A stretch of 64,000 bases of DNA from Branchiostoma lanceolatum. Taxonomy: Eukaryota; Chordata; Leptocardii; Amphioxiformes; Branchiostomatidae. The position numbers were made by a program, and so were the translations under genes. Location: NCBI RefSeq assembly GCF_035083965.1, contig NC_089736.1, positions 1,689,001 through 1,753,000 of the forward strand, given 5' to 3'. The notes under the pieces are model-generated. The model saw only the letters and a program-made list of their open reading frames with translations. It had not been told where the DNA came from and ran no database searches. The number at the start of each line of letters is the position of its first letter. Positions within the stretch are counted from its first letter, which is position 1. Positions 24,901 to 36,900 of this stretch are shown in pieces.

Positions 24901-27900
24901 GCAGCTCCTTCATCTGACTCCTCCCCAAAGCACCAGTCATACTGAATGGAAGAAATCCACTTCTCCTTGATCTCGAAGAGACAACTGCTAAGGAACCTTC
25001 TAACGGGAAGGCCCTGTGTGAACACTGCCTCGTCTTCAGCTACGGTCGACAGGAGCTCCACCTTCAGGTAGTGCCTCACTTTGGTTATCACGAACTGTTG
25101 CTTCACATCGTCGGTAGGAAAGCGGCCACAGCCGGCGAACACACGGGACTCTTCAAGGCCGAACCTGCGCACACAGATCGCCTGGAGACGGTAGAACATG
25201 CCGCTGGGGAGGAACATGTTGTCGAACACGACATACAGAGGATACTGGCATCTCCTCATGTGCACAGGATACAAGATGTTGTCGTCCGGCTTTGCGGCCA
25301 GAAGAGATGGAACGAAGTAGATTTCTTCCTTCTCGGACTCGTCTGCTGTGTCATCAAACCCACCAATCGGCGTAGCGTTGCAGAGGAGGTAGTACTTCTC
25401 CATCAGTCGCTTCAGGAAGGACTTGTTCCGGATTAAGAACGGTTTCTCCCTCTTCTGGTCTGCTTTGGTCCAGATGATTGCCAGCAGCCTGTCACTGAGG
25501 ATGCCTTCGTTCTCCAGCCTCTCCCACATCTTGGCAACCTTTGGATCTGTGCTCCTGTCTTGTTGGTACTCAGGGACGGTAATGATGGTCTTGAAGACGT
25601 CAATCATCACCTGGGGTCGGAGGGCCACGTGATCGCGGAGGACGGGTTCGTTGATGAAGATGATGTCACCAAGGTCGTGCAGGAAGGTCAGGATGTCGGG
25701 AACATGGCTGTCGTCTGCGATGCCCACGTCATCACTCCGGGCCAGATCAACGACATCTTGGAAATGGCAGAATGGGTCGTCTTCTTTCCTTCTGTCCATC
25801 AGTTTGGACTTCAGATGGAGCCAGGTCATCGGCACCTCCTGGCCCATGTACCACTGGTCCTTCGCCACCTCACGGAGGTATCCTCGAAGCTCCTCAATGT
25901 CGCTGTCGTCCTCGTTGAAGTTTTCAACGACAAATATCTTTGGCAAAACGTGCTTCCCGGCCGCCTTACCACTGATGTGGTCAAGTACGTCTTTCTTGTA
26001 CGCCTCAATGTCCGACTGAAATCAAGGGCCAATATTCATCTGATGAATACCTAAAAGCAATATCTACTTGAGAAATCAAAAGTCCGATCCTTTCAGCCAT
26101 GCTAACTGCAAGCTCCAGGGCAAACCTAAGCTTAACCCCTATAATCGTACACCTTTTACATCTTCTTAAGGAAATTCAATGATTGTACATACCTCGTTGA
26201 CCATGTCCCTGTGTGTGAGGACCAGGACGACAGGTGTCAGCTTCCGTCCGTGCACCAGGGTGTGTGTGTGGATAGAGTTCAGCCAGTGGTCTAAGTAATC
26301 TGTACAGTTAGAAACGTTCCATTGTATTTAGTGTGAAATAAATCTGTAATACCATTTTAGCCTTCAATCCCTTAAATCACCACTGAATTCTACAGTAAAA
26401 AAACGGTACGTACCTCGTCCAGTGACGAGATTGTCCGCTGACGCCTTGTAGTCCAGTTTAGGTACAGGGTCGGACAGCTTCTGCAGCAGAGACATGACCA
26501 GGATGTAGATCCCGCGGTACGTGAAGAAGCACTGGTGCGAGCCGTAGTACGTGGCCTGGCCGCCGAAGTCCCAGAGGGAGAGACGCGGGTGCTCGGCAGT
26601 TCCAAGCTGTTCCTCTGTCACGTCACCCTGTAGTCGCTCTTTGGCTTTCGTTATTACATCATCAGGAATGTCTTGTGTTTGTTGTGACGTAGTCGCTTTT
26701 AATTTTTCTCCTCTCCCTGCAACGGAAACTTTAAAGGTTTGAAATATGTGTAGAATTTCCGCATACCTAAGTATCAACGTCAACTGCGCATCGTTACATT
26801 TCCCCAAAGAAAAGATTGTAGCTCCAGAAATGTGCAAAACACATGACATATATTGTAGATAAGACCTATCGTGCTTCCGTATTTACCGGTGCCACAAATG
26901 TGTATTTCTATTTCTCATGTGTTACGTAAGTAATGTTTGTATTTATGTCCAATGATGTATATGCATTGCATTTTTATATGGATGAACTCAGATCCTGAAT
27001 GGATTCAACACTAATTATAAATTCACAACCTACGGCAGTACCTATTCAAATGTTTGATTCTACTTGACATCATATGAACGTACCTGAAGTGTCATCAGTT
27101 ACACTTTTCCGTCTTCGTGACTCTGGCCATTTAGGCGGTGTCTGCTTTCTTGTTTTCATTTTCGTTGTTTGCCGCGTTTCCATGGAGTGTTTCGAAGATG
27201 ATGATATTTTGATACCCCCTGGCTTGCCTGTAGGCAACGAACTGAATCAGCCAATTGTGCATCTGATTTCAACTTTAAAAAACATAACACCTAAGCAAAG
27301 CTTAGTTAATGACATAACAGGTTCCTTTGGGGCGACGTTTCCTTGGCTGTGTATTTCCAAATGGTTGTAAGGTGGTCAAAACACAAAATCCTTCTGTTGG
27401 CATCTTGTTTTTCAGAAATCATTGACAGATTTGCTTAGAATGAATCATGCAAAGTCAATGTCATGGGGTACTAGCCTTTGGATGTTTTGTGGTCAAGTCG
27501 CAAAAGAGATGATCCTTGATGATACAGTTCATATATTCCAAATCATTTAAGTAAATACATAGAGACATGAACTGTCGTTTTATGTACTTATCATGTACAT
27601 TTAAAAGTACGAACTTTAATCAAATTTAGATACCTTTGCAGCCTTTCCTGGCGCTGCCTTTCTCTCGTGCCTCTTGGGTTTGTGACGACGTCCCTTTTCC
27701 TGTGTTTAATTTGTTCCCTGCAGCTAGCTGAATTGCCATTGTTTCCTTAAATTCGTCTGGCTCTTCTGTGATAGAAGAATAACATATCAGTAAAATATAT
27801 CTACATAAGTATATATATATATGCATGTATATCAGTCGAAGGTAGCTTGACGAGTTTCAACCAACAGTAAACGGGCATGCATTAGTGTGTAGCTTTTCGT

Positions 27901-30900
27901 GACAAATGATACGACTTAAAGTAATCGAACATCACCTTCTGCTTTGCGCCAGGTTTTGGTCATCACGCTCTGTGAAATCTCGATGCCGTCTGTTATCGGT
28001 TCATCCTCCACAGCCTCCTCTCCCGTCAGCCTCCTGACGACACAGGTCTTCCCGGATCTGAACTGACCAACCACGAGCCCGAGCGTGCTGTGCACCGGTA
28101 GCGCCCCCTGGCGGCAGGCTTTGGAGTACAGCTGCTGCATTCTCGGACCACGCAGCTGTATTTCGAGCGGGACACTGCTGTCTCCTGGGCGAAAAGAGAA
28201 ACCGTATCATTGGACACATTTTGCTTCTCGTACATGTAAAGTAGTTTGATTAACATTCTTGGTAGAGTGATAGACTGACTCAAGTATACCTTTAGAGCTG
28301 TGATCAAACTACTTCACAGGTCCAAAATGCATACATGGCCGTTGAGTATTGTTAGCTTGCCCTTTTGTCTTACCTGTAATGCCGCTTTTCCCAGCCGCCA
28401 TGTCGTCTGTGGGCGCTCTCCGCTTACTGCCGCCCTTACTTTTGCGGTAGCTACCGATGAAGTTCTGAAATCGCCGCAAATCATATCGCTGTTATCCAGA
28501 TCTGATATCAAATTCATTTTCGTCAGTCTACGCCTTGATGAGGTCAATACTCAATACTTGCTACAGTGATATTCGTCATTGAATATAGTTTTTGTACATG
28601 TTACTTCAATAATTCCGGCTAAAGTTCCTTACCTCTTACGCCACAAACTTATTCTCTGCAGTCTTTAGTAAGCTGCAACATGGCAAGCTAGCCCACAAGA
28701 TCAGTCACCATAAAAGCAACTCACCTTTACTTGCTTTACTGTTTTCCCACTCTCTTTTGCTGCTTCTTGTATCAATGGACAGTCATTCTTAGCCACAGTC
28801 ATTCCTTTTTCTTCATAGAACCGGACGAGTACAGGATCGTACTCATTTTTACGCGCGGAGACCCCCTGTAAACACGTACAAGTAAAAGTGAATAGCTGAA
28901 GGCCTTTACGCCGATGATAATCACAATGCATCTCCAACTAACCTTCCAAGAGGAAGGGATAATCTGCAAATTCAAGACCAGCATACGCACCAATGGGAAC
29001 TGCAAACAGAAGTATCAATATCATACCATCTTCAAATGGTACTAGTAGTTTCGAACAGAATAGTTTTGAATGAAATGTACAGCCATCTTTACAAAAAATG
29101 ATAATTAGATTCTTTAGTCATATGATTTGTCATATATTTATAACTATATCACCGCGACTATATACGTTTTGCCACAACTCACTTTCTTCTCTTCTCGGAC
29201 AAGCGTCAGTATTTCCTTTCTACCATGAAGTATTAGTTCCTTCTCATCTTCATTTTGCGGATGAGCGTCCCTGGTGTCCTCATCTGCAGCGATGTCCTCC
29301 GCCGTTAGACCCTCCTGCAAATAAACATGTCTGATGACTCAATAGTTTGCACGGAAATAGATCGAACATTGTATACCTGCAAAAAGTTGCATATCAAAGA
29401 CTTTGTTTTCATTCTTTCCCGAAAGAAGTTAAGTTACCATTATGCTTCTGGATCGGTGGTCAGTTATTTACCAGAAAATTCGACTAGCCTGACACTTTAC
29501 CTTGTCCCTAATGCCTGCATCAGCCCCGTGCTGCAGCAGTAGTTCCGCACACTTGGGATGACCCGATATAGCTGCATCATGAAGGGGGGTGTTTCCCTGT
29601 TGGGATAGCGACAGGCTTGGAACAGGGTGATTTGCCCATTCTTAGTCGCAATCATTCAATTTTAGTTAAGTCGAAAAGAAAATCCAATAATTGTACGTGC
29701 ATATGTATATGTGTATGCATATGTATATATCACTTACTCACTATCGTTCTCGCGTGGATCCATTTCGGATCCCTGTCTCTCTAAATCTCAGCAGCCAATC
29801 TACATGTATCTGCAGACAAGCCTGGCAGCGCAACCATCTGACGCAGGCAACCACATCAAGTCACGAGCCACATTGAAATAGTACTGTCAAATTTTTAAAT
29901 TATAGTTAAGACCCTCTGCTAAGCAACCAACTGTCTTAGCCAACAAGAAACCACATTTTACGGTACCCGGGGGCATTCACCCCCCTCTCAACAACTAAAA
30001 TTGGTTGACAGCGGCACCCAGCCCAGCAGCAGCCTTTTCAGTTTAGTTTATTGTTGAAGGCTTAGGGCTCAGGGATGTTATACCAGTCTATCTTTCCAAC
30101 CGGCATTTATAAGTGTTATAAGTGTGGTCATCCCATAGAACTTGTAAATATTCCTGGTACCATAGAGCATGTACACAACGAACTTGTCAGGGACAACCTT
30201 CAAGCCTCAGCAAACACTTTTGCTCAGCCATTTGACTGGTTACTGAAACCAAGATTTACTGCACTCTATTCTCACTAATGTTTATGGCGTTTTGATTTAT
30301 ACTAGTTACAGAGAAACAGCATTAGAATCGTACTGTATGACACAGTACTATATAATCTATAACGACAGTCAATCAACCTACCCACTTGTTCCGTGCGTTC
30401 ACATCTGCACCAGCTGCCAGTAAAGTCGATACAGTTTCATGGTTGTCATACCAGGCTGCCCAGTGTAAGGGAGTATTTTGCTGCAATCAAAAGCATCAGA
30501 TTGTCAGTTCAGTATGGCATCAGGAGAACAAATTTAAAAGTACACTTTTGTCGGTAACGGTTCTTCTGGTAGTCACCGAATATACCATCTTGAATGATGA
30601 CGTTCAAATCTCACAAGAAGCACAGAAATCGTTTATCACAACAGTGTCACAACGGTCTACCTACGTCATCATTCCGTGCGTTCATATCTGCATTCGCTTT
30701 CAGTAAAACTGATACAGTTTCATGATAGCCTCTCTCAGCTGCCTCGTGCAGGGAAGTGTCTCGCTGTAAAACACATCAGATGGTCTTCAGTTACAACAAG
30801 GGGACACATGAAAACGGTGATAGTTTAAACGGTTGTCACCGCACCAACCGCTTTGTAGAAAATGAGTGTCAAATCTTAGGGCCCTGTCACACTTGTGCGT

Positions 30901-33900
30901 ATTTGCAAGTCCGTGTGAGTTGCGTATTAACAAGTTTTTGTTGTCGATTAAGCCTGCAGCCAAATAAGTTATTTCTTTGGTTCAATAATTAGGCTGCACA
31001 ACGTTGGGTCAAAGTAGAAAACAACTTCTTCCCTTCAAACTTTACATCAACCCAACAATTTTTCATCCGCAACTCACGCGCACTTGAATATACGCACATG
31101 TATGACAGGGCCCTTACAAGATACAAGGAAATGTGACAGTCAGTCTACCTACCGCATTGTTCCGTGCGTCCACATCTGCACCAGCTGCCAGTAAAGCTGA
31201 GACAGTTTCATGGTGGCCATTTAGGGCTGCCAGGTGCAGAGGAGTCCATTGCTGTAAAACACATCAGATAGTCTTCAGTACGGCAACAGGAGGACATATG
31301 TAACGCTTGCATGAATGTCAAATCTTACAAGATAATAGAGATTTTTTCATTACAACAGTCAGTCTACCTACCCTCTCATTCCGTGTGTCCACATCTGCAC
31401 CAGCTGCCAGTAAAGCTGATACAGTTTCACGGTGGCCAGACACGGCTGTCACGTGCAGGGGAGTGTATTGCTGTAATTGATAGCATCGGATGGCCTTCAG
31501 TTTGGCAGCAGAACAAATGTCCACTTTTTGTTGTTGGTAGTTCTGATGGTAGTCACCAAGCCTACCGCTATGTAGAGGATGAATTTTGATAAATGGTACA
31601 GAAATATTTCTTGTATCACTACAGTCAGTCTACCTGCGGTCCTACCTCATTGTCCCGCGCGTTCACATCTGCACCAGCTGCAAGTAAAGCTGATACAGAT
31701 TTATGGTGGCCATTCCGGGCTGCCTCGTGAAGGGGAGTCATTTGCTGTAAAACAGGTCAGATGGTCTTCAGTATGGCAACATGAGGACAAAAGTTCACTT
31801 CTGTTGGTGACAGTTCGATCGGTGGTCACCAAGCCTACCGCTATATGTAGAAGATGAATGTCAAATTTTACAAGATACACAGAAATACATGTACTTCACA
31901 ACAATCGGTCTATCTACCTCCTTGTCCCGTGCGTTCACATCTGCACCAGCTGCCAGTAAAGCTGATACGTGGCCATCCCGGGCTGCCAGGTGCAGAGGTG
32001 TTCTTTGCTATAAAACACATCGGGTAGTCTTCAGTATGGCAACAGGAGGACAAATGTACGCTCTATGTTGTTGGCATTTTATTTAAACAAAAGTCACTAA
32101 ACCTACCGCTATATAAAGGAATGAGTGAAGATACGGGAGCACGTGATGTATCATAGCCATCAATTTACCTACCTGCTCGTCCCGTGCGTTCACATCTGCA
32201 CCTGCTGTCAGTAAAGCTGATACAGTTTCATATTGGCCAGTCGAATTCATTGCTGCCAGGTGCAGGGGAGTACTTTGCTGCAAAACATGTCAGATAGGCT
32301 TCAGTATGACAATAGGAGGTCAAATGTACACTTATGTTGGTGACAGTTATAACGGTAGTCACCAAACCTACCGCTCTGTAGAAGATGAATCTCAAATCCT
32401 AACAAGATGCATGGAAATGTGTCTTGTATTACGACAATCATGCAGTCTACCTACCTTCTCGTCCCGAACGCTCACATCTGCACCAGCTGTCAGTAAAGCT
32501 GATACAATTCCATGGTGGCCTCTCCGGGCTGCCCAATGTAGAGGAGTACGTTGCTGTAAAACACGTCAGATGGTCTTCGGTATGACATTAGGAAGACAAA
32601 TGTACACATATGTTAATAGATAGGTTTGGTGACTTTATATTTTGTATTTCTTTCATCCCGGGCTGCCGAGAGCAGGAGAGTTCTTTGCTGTAAAACACAT
32701 CAGTCTTTGGTACGACAACAGGACGGACAATTGTACAATATTGGAAACAACCTAGCTGTAGACAGCAAACCTACCGCAAAGGACAAGATGAATGTCAAAT
32801 GACTGGCATACGTGTTGAAGGTTTAAGGAATTGTTTTGGTTTGTCTTAAATGTCATTGATACGTTACAGATAAAGTGACGTAGCAAGAGAAGGTGCTACG
32901 GTGAACGGCACACCACTCCCATGTGCAAATAAAAGATTCCAACTATGTCATTGAGTCATGCTTGCGCATTCAGTAAGAAGCGGAATAGGTTGGGGACGGT
33001 CCACGTGACCTCAATTACACCTGGACATTCTGTCTCCAAAGTACTTAATACGAACGAAAACAAGCATTTGGGGGCTTTCGGAGCAGAGGAGCCTGGCCAG
33101 TGCAAAGAGGAGGACGGGGACGGAGGGTGGGTTTGGGTTTGGGGGAGGGGGTGTCATCAGGCAAAGATATGATGTTTTACGTAATAAGTTATTCACATTT
33201 CTCAAATCAAGTACAATACGTTTTAAGAGTCTCGATGCTACAGACTGTTTTGAGTATATTTTAAATGCATCAACCCCCACACTGCAAAAATAGGTAAATA
33301 TTTAAACGACTGCTTTCTCATTAGAAAAAAATACCGAAACTAACGATTAACCCTACTCTAATTCAAAGACTTATTCTAGCCCGTATTGTATTGATAATTG
33401 GAATGTTTAGTTTTATTCTATACTTCAATTTTGTATTATGTTTGATAGTTGTTGCCATCTTTGTACCCTGTACAATTGTCGTGCAATAAAGTCCGTCCCG
33501 TAAGCGGTTTGCTCTCCCTCATTTCGCTTTTTCGTGCATGCAACAGCCCTTAATGTTTCATCGCCATATGTGAACAAAATGTCAATAGTGAAGTTTTCCT
33601 TTGTTGAAGCAGAGCTGTTGCCACCGAATTACCCGAGAAAGGAAGACACGGTAACTAACCCAGCGATCAGCAGCATTAGGATTGACTCCCTCCGCTAACA
33701 GCCGCTTCACTCTGTCCGTGTCTCCTTCATCTGCAGCCTCACACATGTCCTGTAGTGACATAAAACAACGGTGAAAACAATTTCAATCAGAACATCAGTA
33801 ATGTGGAGCAAGTGGAAAAATTTACATCTAAACTAACAAATGCGGGAACATTGTTGATGGACCGACATGAAATACATCCATAGATAGACATCGGTATCAT

Positions 33901-36900
33901 TGAAAACAAGTTAACTCACATGGAAGACTGCTATCTAATTATAATTGATATATATAAATATGCATAGATATGCTTCAGATAGGCAAGAAGGAACGCATAA
34001 TCAAGTCTGCTAAAGCTGTTAGAGGAGAGGTCAGAGGTCACCACGGAGAATGGCTGCCTTGTAGGAGAGCTCTGTCCAAGAGGGCCTGCAAACATCGCAA
34101 TCCTCTTGGGCAGTGGATCCTAGCGGCCTGTATCCGTGTCATTTACTTTAGGTAGGGTTTACAGTGCCTTTTGTGTTCTCTCTTTTGTTTATTTTGTTAG
34201 ATAGAGGCATTATTTTCGAGCGGGCGGCGTGGGAGGCCCTCCCACCCTGCACATGTTTGGTTATTATTTCATTGACGTTTTCCTAAGTTCTTGAATTGTG
34301 TTAAATGTGACCTCAACCTCCTCATGTGGTAGACGTGGCGAATCACCGCATTATTTAACACCCTCGTAACATGAGGGTGGACGCTAACGATAGACTAAGG
34401 ACTCTTGACAATCCAAGACGCTCACACCGCATCGCTCGCGCGGGTCAACAAGGAGGGCAGAATGGAGAGACGGGGCCGGCTCCAGACCCCGAAAGGATTA
34501 CGACGGACCCGAAACACGTACTGCTGAAATGCAAGAAAGCAACTCTTATATCAACATTCAACGTGCGCACCCTGCAGACGCTGTGTCAGGCATCAGAACT
34601 TGTTGTCTCAGCCATCGAACAGTAAGTGGACATCATCTGCATCCAAGAGCACAGGTACTTCCATGAAGATCAAGTTCTGAAATATCATGATATGGCAGAA
34701 GGCTGGAAACTAATAACTGCATCCTCCTGGAAAAACTCTAAGAACAGTACCATAGGAGGCACAGGAATTCTTCTCAGTCCTCATGCACTTAAAGCACTGG
34801 GTAATATAGAGAAAATTACCCCTCGGATTGTGATTGCTAACTTTAATGGCAACCCACAAGTCACTGTGATATCTTGCTATTGTCCTACAAATGTCTCATA
34901 TGAACAGGATGTGATAGATTTCTATGACGATTTATCTTCTCTGATCCGTTCCACACCAAAACACAATGTACAGATCATTGGTGGAGACTTGAATGCACAA
35001 CTTGGTCTGAGTCAACATAACAAGTGCACTTACCATGAAGATTCCAACAGGAACGGTAAGCACCTTGAACTCTTTCTTATTGAAAATGGGCTGTACTGTC
35101 TCAATACACGTTTTCAAAAGAAGAGGGGGAAACTGTGGACCCACACATATCCGAATGGGGCAATGGCACAACTTGACTACATCCTCGTCAATAAGAAATG
35201 GATCAATAGTGCCCACAACTGTGAAGCATACAACACTTTTGAAGGTGTATCCTCAGACCATCGTATTGTGTCAGCCAGATTCCAACTGAGCCTTCGTGCG
35301 AACAGCACCAAGTGCCTGAAGAAGCCTCAGTATGACTGGAAGCAGCTCTCGAGCGACATGGAAATCCAGGATGAATTCAGCATCACACTGCGCAACCGTT
35401 TCGAGCAACTTCAGGTCGAAGACATCTCTCCATGTGTAGATAGCACATATATCCGCACACAAGCAAGCAGCTCAAAAGTGCATACCCCGAAAGCCAAAGC
35501 ACAGGGGAAAGGTGCCATGGGAGACTGAATATGTACTTGAAAAACGGGAAACCCTTAAGAAGCTGGCAAAACAGAAGAATAAGGCAGCAACTAGAGCAAA
35601 TACCAGTAAATATAGGAAAGCAAGGCGTGAATTAGAGAATGCATATAACTGTGAGCAGCAGAAATATGTACAACATCAAATAGACTCCATCCACTTAGCA
35701 GCAATTAACCAACAATCTTCTCTTGCCTGGCAAACTGTTAATGCTGTATGTGGGCGGAAACGTTCAACGCAAGCAAAACTCAAGGCATCCAGCCAAGAAG
35801 AAAGGGTTCAGAAGTGGAAAGATCATTTCGAGAATCTCCTGGGAAAACCTCCCGTCATCAAAGATCTTCCAGTGCAGAAAATCATTGTGGACGAACTTCC
35901 TATCAGGAAAGGCCCATTCTGTGAAGATGAGTTGGAGGTAGTATTAAAGACACTTAAGAACAGAAAAGCAGCTGGCCTTGATGAAGTGCCTCCTGAAGTC
36001 TGGAAGACCAGGAGATTCAACGACATACTGCTGGACTGCTGTAACGGGATGTACAAGCAAAGTAATATCCAGGCGTGGAGGGAAGGATGCATACTCCCTT
36101 TTCCTAAGAAAGGAGACCTGTCCCTCACTGCTAACTATAGGGGTATTACACTTATGCCAATTGCTGCCAAGGTCTACAATGCAATGCTGCGAAATCGAAT
36201 CCAACCCGAGATTGAGAAAGTCTTACGTCCAAACCAGAATGGTTTCAGAAAGAACAGATCAACTCTGGGGCAAATTCTGACAGTGAGGCGAATCATCGAA
36301 GGAGTCAGAGCAAGGAACCTAGAAGCTGTCATGTTATTCGTGGACTTTTCGAAGGCATTCGATTCACTGCATCGAGAGAAGCTGGCCGAAATACTGATAG
36401 CCTATGGTGTGCCGAAGGAAACAGTGGTCGCTGTGATGATGCTCTACAAGGACACCAAATCAATGGTTCGCTCACCTGATGGGGACACAGACTTTTTCCA
36501 CATCCATGCTGGAGTACTCCAGGGAGACACACTCGCTCCATTCCTTTTCATCATTGCACTAGACTATGTTCTGCGTACTTCTATCGACCCACACAACAAC
36601 CTTGGTTTCACCCTGAAGCAAGCTAGGAGCAGAAGACATCCTGCCAAGTTGATCACAGATGCTGATTATGCAGATGATCTAGTTCTACTTGCAGACAGAG
36701 TCGCGGACGCAGAAACATTACTACATGCACTGGAAGAAGCGGCCTCTGGGGTAGGACTGTATGTGAATGCCAAGAAGACTGAATACATCTGCTTTAATCA
36801 ACATGGCGAGATAAAGTCCCTTAATGGAACACAACTCAAGGAAGTTGAGCATTTTACATATTTGGGAAGTGACATATCTTCCACAGAGAAGGATGTTTGC

